Assembly: GCF_001431505.1 (NCBI RefSeq)
Contig: NZ_LDJP01000016.1
Location: 62,001 to 126,000 of the forward strand
Origin: Stenotrophomonas daejeonensis
GTDB lineage: Bacteria; Pseudomonadota; Gammaproteobacteria; Xanthomonadales; Xanthomonadaceae
DNA: 64,000 nt
Reading direction: 5' to 3'
Shown here: one piece after another, positions 9,939 to 17,820 of the stretch
Layout: each line of letters opens with the position of its first letter
How positions within the stretch are numbered: position 1 is the stretch's first letter
Program-made: the position numbers and the translations under genes
The notes under the pieces: generated by a model
Told to the model about the DNA's origin: nothing
Databases searched by the model: none
Seen by the model: only the letters and a program-made list of their open reading frames with translations

Positions 9939-11666
9939 TCACGAACCATTCGAATCGCCCGCATCCACCCTGATTATCGACCCACAGGACTGAAGGGATA
10001 TATCCCTGTGAGCGATGATGACAATGGTCTTCCTACTTGCGAGAATGCTGATTGCTCTGGCCAAGGCAAGCTCTGTCTCGGTATCCAGCGCGCTGGTAGC
10101 TTCATCAAAGAAAAGCACGGCGGGATCATGGTACAGCGCCCGCGCAATGCCTATCCGCTGCCGTTGTCCACCTGACAATCTGATGCCGCGCTCCCCCACA
10201 AAGGTGGCATACCCATCGGGCAATTCGCCGATGATGAAATCATGTATCTGCGCAGCCCGGGCAGCCCGCTCCACCGCCCTCATGTCGATGCTTCCTTTCT
10301 TCACGCCAAAAGCAATGTTTTCGGCGACACTTGCGTCGGTCAGATAGATATGCTGCGGGACATAGCCAATGGCACGTTGCCAGTTGGCCACATTGGCACC
10401 TGTTATAGGCACCCCATCCACGCTAAGGGTGCCAGCTTGCGGCGATAACAGGCCAAGCAACAGATCCATTACCGTGCTCTTGCCGGCACCACTTTTGCCG
10501 ACAATACCAACACTGCCATTGGCAGGGATCACCAGGCTGAAATCATCGAGCACCCGCCTTTCCGGTGCGGCAGGATAAGCAAAGCAGACGTTTTCCAGGC
10601 GGATTTCCTGCCTCGGGACCAGCATGCCTTCTGCCTTGGGCTCCGCCACGAACGGAAGTGCCAGGTCACGATGGATCACATCCAGTGCGGGCGATGAAAA
10701 TTTCAGCTTGGCAAATCCACGATATACGATTTGTGCAGCAGGCAACATCCGGTAGGCGGCAAAACCATACAGTCCAAGTGCCGGCAATACATGGGCCACA
10801 TCATCCGTTCGAAGCAAAAGGGCCAAGGCTATCAGGATCAAGCCGCTATAGCCCACGGCTTCCACCAGATACAATGGTGTCTGGCTCAAGGTATCGTTGG
10901 TTGCCTGATGCCTTGAATACAACCGTGATGCGCGTTCGAAGCGCTCCATGTATGCCGCAGCAGAATGAGTGATCTTGACATCCTTTATGCCGCCAAGCAC
11001 TTCGTTGCTGGCTTGGTAACGATCACGATTGGCATGCATCCGCTCCATGCCGGTACGCACCAATCGTTTACGCACCACACCGTAGATGGCGCCATACAAT
11101 GACGCCACTCCAAACAATATGACCAATGCCATCCACGGGTCATACCAGATGATCAATCCCCCCATCGCCAGTATCACCGCCCCCTGCGCAAACATTTGTG
11201 CCAGCGGTTGTACGAGATTGAACAGCATCTGGTCGGTTTCGGACAGGATGTTCTTGGACAGGTCCGCGGAGTTATGCCCCAGGAAGAATTCGTATGGCTG
11301 GCGCAAATAGCCCGACAGCAACCGGCTGCTAATCGAATGCCGCTCCAGATGGACGAAGCGGTTGACCAGGTGCAGGGTAACGGTCTTGAACAAGGATGAA
11401 GCGATCACTACGGCAATCGAAGCTACGCCCAGGGCCAGGATGAAGTTGCGCTGCCCCCCGAAGTCCAACCATTCGTAGGCCGCTTGCAGCAGCGGGTTCT
11501 CGTGGATCACCGCCGGCCGGCCCAGCACCGACAGGAACGGCATGATCGACAGCACGCCAAGCGTCTCCGCTGCTGCCATCAGCACCACTAACCCCAGCAT
11601 CCATGTTGCCCTGCGCCGCTCCACGGGGGTGAATACGGCCCAGATTTTCTTGAGATCGGCAATCAT
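9939..11666 (-). CDS. ABC-type lipid-linked glycan flippase (PglK/MsbA-like)
   Basis: A 575-residue half-transporter. The N-terminal ABC transmembrane domain has six helices over about residues 20-320. The nucleotide-binding domain carries Walker A (GKSGAGKST near 388), signature LSGGQRQRIG near 494 and Walker B (AVLFFDEATSAL near 515). The arrangement and the N-terminal segment resemble PglK, which flips undecaprenyl-PP-linked oligosaccharide for protein glycosylation; MsbA or another exporter is the alternative. It heads a probable minus-strand unit flippase-LicD-tagD, 130 bases downstream of a pilA gene. If PglK-like, it would deliver the glycan made by the neighbouring transferases to the periplasm. 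Confidence 0.88.
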   Translation of the reverse strand: MIADLKKIWAVFTPVERRRATWMLGLVVLMAAAETLGVLSIMPFLSVLGRPAVIHENPLLQAAYEWLDFGGQRNFILALGVASIAVVIASSLFKTVTLHLVNRFVHLERHSISSRLLSGYLRQPYEFFLGHNSADLSKNILSETDQMLFNLVQPLAQMFAQGAVILAMGGLIIWYDPWMALVILFGVASLYGAIYGVVRKRLVRTGMERMHANRDRYQASNEVLGGIKDVKITHSAAAYMERFERASRLYSRHQATNDTLSQTPLYLVEAVGYSGLILIALALLLRTDDVAHVLPALGLYGFAAYRMLPAAQIVYRGFAKLKFSSPALDVIHRDLALPFVAEPKAEGMLVPRQEIRLENVCFAYPAAPERRVLDDFSLVIPANGSVGIVGKSGAGKSTVMDLLLGLLSPQAGTLSVDGVPITGANVANWQRAIGYVPQHIYLTDASVAENIAFGVKKGSIDMRAVERAARAAQIHDFIIGELPDGYATFVGERGIRLSGGQRQRIGIARALYHDPAVLFFDEATSALDTETELALARAISILASRKTIVIIAHRDISLQSCGSIIRVDAGDSNGS

Positions 11667-11796
11667 TGGCTCACGAACGCATCACGCCTCGGCTCCGGCA
11701 TCCGCATTGTACCTGCGGGAAGCCAGCCCCGCCGCCGACCATTCCTGTTAGGAAGCCACTACCCCATGCCAATCATAAATAGAACAGAAAGCAGGC

Positions 11797-12162
11797 TCAG
11801 TCATCCACCAACTCGCACTGGGCGCTGCCGGTATTGCAGACGGCATTTTGCTTGATGTCGGCATTGCCCTTGGTGCGGGTGTCGAACGTGACGGTTCTGG
11901 GCGTGGCGAAATCAGTTGCAATCAGGTTTGGGTTGGCGCTGGCATCGCAGGCTTTCGGCACGTAGGTCGCAGGTGTGACGGCACCCGCCAGGTCGGCCAC
12001 TGCCGTGCTCAAGTAGGCGCGCGCTTCCGCAAGGCAAGCGGCATTGGCCGAACGCTGGGTGTAATTGCGGTATTGCGGCAGCGCAATGGCCGCCAGAATG
12101 GCGATGATCGCCACGACAATCATCAACTCGATGAGGGTGAACCCTCCGTTTTTCCCCTTCAT
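11797..12162 (-). CDS. pilA: Type IV major pilin paralogue (PilA, copy 1)
   Basis: A 121-residue prepilin. A short basic leader ends MKGKNGG and is cut by PilD before F; the mature N-terminus [16 protein letters not shown] has the conserved Glu5 and the hydrophobic spine helix, then the [17 protein letters not shown] region. Two C-terminal cysteines (CNTGSAQC) form the usual D-loop disulfide; the protein ends ELVDD. It has its own sigma-54 promoter overlapping the end of the upstream glycosyltransferase gene, and a GGGGCG site before the ATG. Nearly the same helix as copy 2, but a divergent globular domain, so the two may be alternative or mixed subunits. Confidence 0.95.
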   Translation of the reverse strand: MKGKNGGFTLIELMIVVAIIAILAAIALPQYRNYTQRSANAACLAEARAYLSTAVADLAGAVTPATYVPKACDASANPNLIATDFATPRTVTFDTRTKGNADIKQNAVCNTGSAQCELVDD

Positions 12163-12201
12163 GACACGCCCCGGTTTGGATGTGGAAATGCAAATTCAAG
12201 G

Positions 12202-12220
12202 AAGCATGATTCGTGCCACC
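12202..12220 (-). promoter_or_regulatory. Sigma-54 (-24/-12) promoter of pilA copy 1
   Basis: Read on the minus strand: GGTGGCACGAATCATGCTT. It has TGGCACG at -24 and ATGCT at -12, with the required GG-N10-GC spacing. The predicted start of transcription is near 12192, about 30 bases before the ATG. It sits right at the 3' end of the GT-C gene. PilA is typically driven by RpoN with PilR, which fits. Confidence 0.75.
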
Positions 12221-14059
12221 TCAGCGTTTTGGTGACGCCCTTGGCAGTTTCTCCAGTTCCTGCACCCAGTCCCCGCGCCCTGCTGCACGCAACTGGGTCA
12301 GCAACTTGTCGATGTCCGGGTCACCTGGGGGTGACTTTTCCACCGCGCGACGCAGATAGGGCAAGGCCTTGCCGGGCTCACGCGTCTCGTTGTGGATGTA
12401 GGCTCCGATTCGCAGATATTCGTCGGCTCTGAAGCCGGTGCGACTGGAAATGCTCTCGATCACGCGCAGCACGCCCCCCCTGTCCAACGGTATCTCGCGA
12501 TCCACATTGTTGAGCATCACCCAGATAATGCGCCTGTTCTGTGCATTCATCGGCACTTGCTGCAAGCGGGTCAGAAACTTCTCCCAATCCGCTGGGGTGA
12601 CGTTCCCCCTGATGGTTTTGAAGGTCACCACGTTTGACAGCAACGTCGCGGACCCCGTGGCGGCAGCACCTTTTTGATAGGTGGCGATGGTCAGGTCAAG
12701 GCTGGGATTGTCGGCTCTGGACTGGATGCGGCTGGCGTACACGCCGCCAAGTTGCAACCAGGCCCGTTCCGAATGCGGCGATATCTTGACGGTTTCCAAG
12801 GCCTGCCGCAGCGGGTCGCCCCAGGTGTGGGCGCGCACACCCGTGGCGGTGCCCAAGCCAATAATGGCCAAGCCCAGCAAGCCGTAACCGGCCCGGTGCG
12901 GTACGGCCCAACGCTGGCAAGCCGCCATGCACAAGTCGCCGATGGCCAGCACTGCGCCAATCAAGGGTAAATGGTTGCGGTGTTCAAACGCCAGTTCCAG
13001 ATTGATCACATTGCTGGTAATGAAATGTCCGGCGAAGAACAGCAACACGCCAAAGGCGAACAAAGGCCGATTGGTGCGCCAACGCCATGCCCAAGCCAGC
13101 AGGCCAAACACCAGCAGCCATGCAGGCAAGGTGGCGGCCGGTTGCCACAGGCTGCGTGAAATACTCAGGTCGTCATATACAAACGGCATGCGGCCCGGCA
13201 TGGGCAGCACAATCTGCCCCAGGTACATCACCAGCACGCGCCCTTGGGTCAGCAGGCGTTCCCAACTGTCAAAATCCCGCCCGGGGTAGGCCTGCCAACG
13301 CCAGAAGTGCGGCACCACCACCAGCAGATAGACCACCACACCCACCACCACCAGCCACAGATAACCCTTGCGCAGCACGGTGGCCAGCAGCGGTTGCGCG
13401 GCGCGGAAGCGCAATACGGTCAGTTCCAGTACCCATGCGTAAAGCGGCAGGAGTACGGCATCTTCCTTGGCTGCAAAGCCCAACGCCCAGAACAGCACGG
13501 CCAGCACGCCGTATTGGCGGCTGCGCAGCCCCGCCATTTGCGCTTGGCGCATGGCCAAGTAAGCCCACAAGGCCAGCACCATGAACAAGGTACACAGGGT
13601 TTGCATGCGCTGTACCACGTACAGCACGGATGACACCTGCAAAGGGTGGATGGCCCACAGCAGCGCAAAGATCAAGGCCCCCGTGGCCGCACGCCGCGCC
13701 GGCCATTGCACCGCAGTCAGCAAGCGGCGCAGCAGCAGCGCCAGTGCCAGCGTGGTCAAGGCGTGAATCAGCAGATTGGTGGTTTTGAATACCTGCGGGT
13801 CAAGCCCGCCGCCGCGCAAGTAGTCCAGCGCAAAACTGAGCATGCTCAGCGAGCGCGAGCCATGCCCCGGCTGGAAGCTGTAGGCCGCATACAGCACGTC
13901 ATCCAGCTTCAGCGATGTCAGGTGAAGTACGGTGTTCTCGATGATGTTCGGCTTGTCGTCGAAGATGAAGCCGCCGCCAAGGCCCGGAAGGAACAAGCAG
14001 GCAGCCAGCATGGCCAGCAATGCGGCAAGCAACGGGAAACGCAGCGAAGAAGCATTCAT
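12221..14059 (-). CDS. GT-C membrane glycosyltransferase with C-terminal repeats, probable pilin glycosyltransferase
   Basis: 612 residues from ATG 14059 (a TTG at 14095 would add 12 unlikely residues). About ten membrane helices fill residues 5-410. The first periplasmic loop carries the acidic pair of GT-C enzymes (GGGFIFDDKPNIIEN), followed by a FKTTNLLIHAL segment as in PMT/TMTC-type transferases; a second acidic site, AKEDAVLLPLYAW, follows. The soluble C-terminal ~190 residues (WLQLGGVYASR, YLRRAVEKSPPGDPDI) resemble tetratricopeptide repeats. It lies between two pilA genes, where other species keep the pilin glycosylation enzymes TfpO or TfpW, so O-glycosylation of pilin in the periplasm is the best guess. 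The acceptor and the sugar are not shown by sequence. Confidence 0.8.
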   Translation of the reverse strand: MNASSLRFPLLAALLAMLAACLFLPGLGGGFIFDDKPNIIENTVLHLTSLKLDDVLYAAYSFQPGHGSRSLSMLSFALDYLRGGGLDPQVFKTTNLLIHALTTLALALLLRRLLTAVQWPARRAATGALIFALLWAIHPLQVSSVLYVVQRMQTLCTLFMVLALWAYLAMRQAQMAGLRSRQYGVLAVLFWALGFAAKEDAVLLPLYAWVLELTVLRFRAAQPLLATVLRKGYLWLVVVGVVVYLLVVVPHFWRWQAYPGRDFDSWERLLTQGRVLVMYLGQIVLPMPGRMPFVYDDLSISRSLWQPAATLPAWLLVFGLLAWAWRWRTNRPLFAFGVLLFFAGHFITSNVINLELAFEHRNHLPLIGAVLAIGDLCMAACQRWAVPHRAGYGLLGLAIIGLGTATGVRAHTWGDPLRQALETVKISPHSERAWLQLGGVYASRIQSRADNPSLDLTIATYQKGAAATGSATLLSNVVTFKTIRGNVTPADWEKFLTRLQQVPMNAQNRRIIWVMLNNVDREIPLDRGGVLRVIESISSRTGFRADEYLRIGAYIHNETREPGKALPYLRRAVEKSPPGDPDIDKLLTQLRAAGRGDWVQELEKLPRASPKR

Positions 14060-14096
14060 CGGAAACCGGAAATTTCGAGTGTATTTTTCAGGCAAA

Positions 14097-14122
14097 GGAA
14101 AGGCGCCTTGCGGCGCCTTTCC
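14097..14122 (-). terminator. Intrinsic terminator or attenuator after pilA copy 2
   Basis: A perfect 11-bp stem (GGAAAGGCGCC / GGCGCCTTTCC) with a 4-base loop, followed on the minus strand by a T-rich TTTCCTTTG. It lies 31 bases past the pilA stop and 37 before the GT-C start. It should end most pilA messages and let limited readthrough into the glycosyltransferase, giving much more pilin than enzyme. Confidence 0.75.
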
Positions 14123-14153
14123 AATTCAAGCTTTGCACAAAATGCCGCAAGAC

Positions 14154-14519
14154 TTACGGAGACACCGGATCCAGCTCGCAGGTGCCGCTGCCGACGTTGC
14201 AGGAGGTGTCCTGCTTGATCTTCGCATTGCCCTTGGTATTCGCAGCGAAGTTGATGGTGGCACCATCGCTGTAGTCCGCCTTGGTTGCAGTGTCACCGCT
14301 AGCGCAGGCCTTCGCGCTGAAGTTGGCCGGGGTACGGTCGTCAGCGGCATCCGCCACGGCGGTACCGATGTAGGCCTTGGCTTCAGCCAGGCAGGCGCCA
14401 TTGGCCGAACGCTGGGTGTAATTACGGTACTGCGGCAGCGCGATGGCGGCCAGGATGGCGATGATCGCAACCACGATCATCAGTTCGATCAGGGTAAAGC
14501 CCTGCTGCATCTTCTTCAT
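14154..14519 (-). CDS. pilA: Type IV major pilin (PilA, copy 2)
   Basis: A 121-residue prepilin. The leader MKKMQQG is cut before [16 protein letters not shown], with Glu5 present; the spine helix continues as in copy 1. The globular part differs, with a C-terminal disulfide loop CNVGSGTC and the tail ELDPVSP. I took the ATG at 14519, with AGGGGATG 8 bases upstream, rather than the much longer open frame. A sigma-54 motif lies about 70 bases upstream and a strong hairpin follows the stop. This arrangement (sigma-54 promoter, own terminator, first gene) suggests it is the main pilin. The Ser next to the C-terminus recalls C-terminal serine glycosylation in some Pseudomonas pilins, but copy 1 lacks it. 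Confidence 0.96.
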   Translation of the reverse strand: MKKMQQGFTLIELMIVVAIIAILAAIALPQYRNYTQRSANGACLAEAKAYIGTAVADAADDRTPANFSAKACASGDTATKADYSDGATINFAANTKGNAKIKQDTSCNVGSGTCELDPVSP

Positions 14520-14587
14520 GAGTACATCCCCTAGAGGTCTGGATTGTAGGTACGGATGGGCCGTCGCCCAGCCGGTACGGGTATGCG

Positions 14588-14605
14588 AAGCAGGTTGCGT
14601 GCCAA
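14588..14605 (-). promoter_or_regulatory. Sigma-54 (-24/-12) promoter of pilA copy 2
   Basis: Minus-strand sequence TTGGCACGCAACCTGCTT: TTGGCACG at -24 and CTGCT at -12, with exact GG-N10-GC spacing. The predicted transcript starts near 14578, giving a leader of about 59 bases. This is a closer match to consensus than the copy 1 promoter. Confidence 0.82.
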
Positions 14606-14753
14606 ATGCCAGCCCCCTGCCAACTCCCCGGTGCGCATGATGGCAGCATCCAGCGGAAAGAAAAGCCCCTTGTGCCGATTCTGGGACGAATCCGCCAAGG
14701 TGACGCATGGCGTCACTTTTCGACCGCAGGCTGTCATGTGTGTGCCAAGGGCC

Positions 14754-14776
14754 GTGCCGGGCAAGCCCGGCACCTA
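14754..14776. repeat. Single (half) GTAG-type REP element
   Basis: One stem-loop, GTGCCGGGC-AA-GCCCGGCAC, ending CTAC, without a partner stem. It lies about 120 bases upstream of pilC. Confidence 0.7.
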
Positions 14777-14899
14777 CGGTCCACCGGGGAACGTGATGTG
14801 AACCACGCTTGTTGGTCACTCCGGGTGCCGCACGGCGGCAGACCGGCTAACATGCGGGGATCGTCCGGCCCGGGGAGTGGCCGGCTGGGGAGAAGATCG

Positions 14900-16159
14900 A
14901 TGTCCGTTACCCGTAGCGCAATGAAAAAAGAGCCGGTGTCCCGCAGCACCAGCCTGATGCAGCCATTTGTCTGGGAAGGCACCGACAAGCGCGGTGCAAA
15001 GATGAAGGGCGAGCAGGACGCCCGCAATGCCAACCTGCTGCGTGCGGAACTGCGCAAGCAGGGCATCACCCCCACGGTGGTCAAGCCCAAGCCCAAGCCG
15101 TTGTTCGGCGCGTCGGGCAAGCCCATCAAACCCAAGGACATCGCCTTCTTCAGCCGCCAGATGGCGACGATGATGAAGTCCGGTGTGCCCATCGTGACCG
15201 CGCTGGAGATCATCGGCAGCGGCCACAAGAACCCGCGCATGGCCAAGATGATCGGGCAGATACGCGCCGATCTGGAAGGCGGCTCTTCGCTGAACGAGGC
15301 CATCAGCAAGCACCCGGTGCAGTTCGACGAGTTGTACCGCAACCTGGTAAAGGCAGGCGAAGGCGCCGGTGTGCTGGAAACAGTGCTGGAGACCATTGCC
15401 AACTACCAGGAAAACCTGGAATCACTGAAGGGCAAGATCAAGAAGGCCCTGTTTTACCCGGCGATGACCATTGCCGTGGCGCTGCTGGTCAGTGCCATCC
15501 TGCTGGTATTCGTGGTACCGCAGTTCGAAGAAGTGTTCAGCAGCTTCGGTGCCGATCTGCCGGTGTTCACGCAAATGATCGTGGCAGCCTCGCGCTTCAT
15601 GGTGGGCTGGTGGTGGCTGATCCTGCTGGTAGTGGTGGGCTCGATCGTGGGCTTCATCTTCGCCTACAAGCGCTCGCCCAAGCTCCAGCATGGCATGGAC
15701 CGCCTGATCTTGAGGGTGCCGGTGATCGGCCAGATCATGCACAACAGCGCCATCGCCCGTTTCTCGCGCACCACGGCGGTGACCTTCCGCGCTGGCGTAC
15801 CGCTGGTGGAGGCCTTGGGCATCGTGTCCGGCGCCACCGGCAACAAGGTCTACGAAGAAGCCGTGCTGCACATGCGCGACGACGTGTCGGTGGGTTACCC
15901 CATGAACATGGCGATGAAGCAGGTGAACGTTTTCCCGCACATGGTCATCCAGATGACCGCCATCGGCGAGGAAGCCGGTGCGCTGGACACCATGCTGTTC
16001 AAGGTGGCCGAATACTTCGAGCAGGAAGTGAACAATGCGGTGGATGCACTGAGCAGCCTGATCGAACCGATGATCATGGTGTTCATCGGCGTGGTCGTCG
16101 GCGGCATGGTCGTCGGCATGTACCTGCCCATCTTCAAGCTCGCCTCCGTTGTCGGATAA
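14900..16159 (+). CDS. pilC: Type IV pilus inner-membrane platform protein PilC
   Basis: 419 residues from ATG 14900, which has GGGGAGAAG just upstream; the frame is open for 98 more codons upstream but without similarity. PilC is the inner-membrane base on which PilB and PilT act to add or remove pilin. Two GspF domains are visible: the first starts FFSRQMATMMKSGVPIVTALEII (about residue 85) and is followed by a membrane helix near 190; the second starts RFSRTTAVTFRAGVPLVEAL near 290; a last membrane helix lies at the C-terminus (MIMVFIGVVVGGMVVGMYLPIF). The N-terminal 80 residues are a typical basic PilC leader. It is followed 7 bases later by pilD in one operon. Confidence 0.97.
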   Translation: MSVTRSAMKKEPVSRSTSLMQPFVWEGTDKRGAKMKGEQDARNANLLRAELRKQGITPTVVKPKPKPLFGASGKPIKPKDIAFFSRQMATMMKSGVPIVTALEIIGSGHKNPRMAKMIGQIRADLEGGSSLNEAISKHPVQFDELYRNLVKAGEGAGVLETVLETIANYQENLESLKGKIKKALFYPAMTIAVALLVSAILLVFVVPQFEEVFSSFGADLPVFTQMIVAASRFMVGWWWLILLVVVGSIVGFIFAYKRSPKLQHGMDRLILRVPVIGQIMHNSAIARFSRTTAVTFRAGVPLVEALGIVSGATGNKVYEEAVLHMRDDVSVGYPMNMAMKQVNVFPHMVIQMTAIGEEAGALDTMLFKVAEYFEQEVNNAVDALSSLIEPMIMVFIGVVVGGMVVGMYLPIFKLASVVG

Positions 16160-16166
16160 CTGATAC

Positions 16167-17027
16167 ATGGCATTTCTCGACCAGAACCCCGGCCTGGGCT
16201 ACCCCCTTGCTGCCGGGCTGGGGCTGCTGGTCGGCAGCTTCCTCAACGTGGTGATCCTGCGCCTGCCCCGGCGCATGGAGTGGCAGTGGAAGCGCGACGC
16301 GCGCGAGATCCTGGAAGAGCCGGACCTCTACGAGCCGCCGCCGCCAGGCATCGTGGTGGAACCGTCGCACTGTCCCCATTGCAAGCACAAGCTGAGCTGG
16401 TACGAGAACATCCCGCTGTTCAGCTGGCTGCTCCAGCGTGGCAAATGCCGTCATTGCCAGGCCCCCATCTCCATCCAGTACCCGCTGGTGGAACTGCTGA
16501 CCTCATTGATGGTGCTGGCCTGCGTATGGCAGTTCGGCTTTGGCTGGCAGGGCTTCGGTGCCATCGTGCTGACCTGCTTCCTGATCGCCCTGTCCGGCAT
16601 CGACCTGCGCACGCAGTTGTTGCCCGACCAGTTGACCCTGCCGCTGATGTGGCTGGGGCTGGTGGGCAGCATGGACAACCTCTACATGCCGGCCAAGCCG
16701 GCGTTGCTGGGCGCGGCGGTGGGTTACCTGTCGCTATGGACGGTGTGGTGGCTGTTCAAGCAGATCACCGGCAAGGAAGGCATGGGCCACGGCGACTTCA
16801 AGCTGCTGGCCGCGCTGGGCGCATGGTGCGGGTTGAAAGGCATCCTGCCGATCATCCTGCTGTCCTCGCTGGTGGGCGCCATCATCGGCTCGATCTGGCT
16901 GTATTCGCGCGGCCGCGACCGCGCCACGCCAATCCCGTTCGGCCCCTATCTCGCCATCGCCGGCTGGCTGGTGTTCATGTGGGGCGACCAGATGATTGCC
17001 GGCTACAGGCAACTGGCAGGCTTCTGA
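16167..17027 (+). CDS. pilD: Prepilin peptidase / N-methyltransferase PilD
   Basis: A 286-residue polytopic inner-membrane aspartic protease that cuts prepilin leaders before Phe and methylates the new N-terminus. The cytoplasmic loop has two zinc cysteine pairs (CPHC near 69-72, CRHC near 94-97). The catalytic aspartates sit in GIDLRTQLLPD near 147 and GMGHGDFK near 211. Eight hydrophobic helices are apparent. It directly follows pilC and serves both pilA products and probably also type II secretion pseudopilins. The stop codon is followed one base later by a GTAG repeat. Confidence 0.97.
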   Translation: MAFLDQNPGLGYPLAAGLGLLVGSFLNVVILRLPRRMEWQWKRDAREILEEPDLYEPPPPGIVVEPSHCPHCKHKLSWYENIPLFSWLLQRGKCRHCQAPISIQYPLVELLTSLMVLACVWQFGFGWQGFGAIVLTCFLIALSGIDLRTQLLPDQLTLPLMWLGLVGSMDNLYMPAKPALLGAAVGYLSLWTVWWLFKQITGKEGMGHGDFKLLAALGAWCGLKGILPIILLSSLVGAIIGSIWLYSRGRDRATPIPFGPYLAIAGWLVFMWGDQMIAGYRQLAGF

Positions 17028-17028
17028 C

Positions 17029-17099
17029 GTAGGTGCGGGGCTTGCCCCGCACGTGGCATTACCGGGAAAGCCCCAATGCGGGGCAAGCCCCGCATCTAC
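17029..17099. repeat. GTAG-type REP pair
   Basis: Begins GTAGGTGCGGGGC 2 bases past the pilD stop and ends GCATCTAC. Two stems (GTGCGGGGC and ATGCGGGGC types) face each other. It separates pilD from coaE. Confidence 0.85.
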
Positions 17100-17121
17100 G
17101 CCAGCATCTATGGTATTCGGC

Positions 17122-17745
17122 ATGAGCACCTTCGTCATCGGCCTCACCGGAGGCATTGCCTCGGGCAAAAGTGAAGTCACCCGACGCTTCGAGGCGCTGG
17201 GCATCGTCGTGGCCGATGCGGACGTGGCCGCACGCGAAGTGGTTGCCCCCGGTAGCCCAGCGTTGCAGCGGATTGCCGAGCGTTTCGGTGCGGACATGCT
17301 GCAGGCCGACGGTACGCTCCATCGTGCGCGGCTGCGCGAGCACGTATTCGCGGACGATGGGGAGCGCAGGGCACTGGAGGCCATCACCCATCCCGCCATC
17401 CGTGCATTGATAAGGGCTGCCTGCGAATCCGCGAGCAGCCCCTATGCCATCGCCGCAATTCCATTGCTGACCGAAGCCGGTGGCCGCGCAGCCTACCCGT
17501 GGCTGCAACGGGTGCTGCTGATCGATGCCCCGCAGGCGGTACAGCATGCCCGGCTGCTGCGCCGTGACAGTATCGACGAAGCCTTGGCCATGCGGATGAT
17601 CGAGGCGCAGGCCAGTCGCGAGCAGCGGCTGGCGCTGGCCGATGATGTGATCGTCAACGACGGGCACCCGGAGCAGTTGCAGCCGCAGGTGGAGGCCTTG
17701 GATCGTCTATACCGGCTATTGGCTGCCGGCTGCACGAAGCCGTAG
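17122..17745 (+). CDS. coaE: Dephospho-CoA kinase
   Basis: 207 residues from ATG 17122 (MSTFVIGLTGG); an ATG 12 bases upstream is also possible. It catalyses the last step of coenzyme A synthesis, phosphorylating the 3'-hydroxyl of dephospho-CoA. The P-loop GGIASGKS is at residues 10-17 and the substrate segment VADADVAAREVV near 35. The YPWLQRVLLIDAP and RMIEAQASREQRLALADDVIVNDG segments are typical. CoaE follows pilD in many gammaproteobacteria. Its stop codon TAG is part of the GTAG that opens the next repeat. Confidence 0.95.
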   Translation: MSTFVIGLTGGIASGKSEVTRRFEALGIVVADADVAAREVVAPGSPALQRIAERFGADMLQADGTLHRARLREHVFADDGERRALEAITHPAIRALIRAACESASSPYAIAAIPLLTEAGGRAAYPWLQRVLLIDAPQAVQHARLLRRDSIDEALAMRMIEAQASREQRLALADDVIVNDGHPEQLQPQVEALDRLYRLLAAGCTKP

Positions 17746-17809
17746 GTGGGGGGCTTGCCCCCCACATCAATGCACACCGCCCAAGGCAGCGGGCCAAGGC
17801 CCGCTCTAC
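17742..17809. repeat. GTAG-type REP pair with unlike halves, carrying the coaE stop codon
   Basis: Left stem GTGGGGGGC/GCCCCCCAC, right stem AGCGGGCC/GGCCCGCT ending CTAC. The halves are of different subfamilies. TAG of the opening GTAG is the coaE stop. Confidence 0.8.
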
Positions 17810-17820
17810 GAAAGACGGGA

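Larger units (their letters stand above)
14520..14899. other. 380-base region between divergent pilA and pilC
   Basis: No gene seen. It holds the pilA sigma-54 promoter (14588-14605), a small hairpin with a T-run on the plus strand (GTGACGC/GCGTCAC then TTTT, 14700-14720), a half REP element (14754-14776) and the pilC ribosome site GGGGAGAAG at 14887-14895. PilR binding sites would be expected between about 14605 and 14700, but none can be named by eye. Confidence 0.6.
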
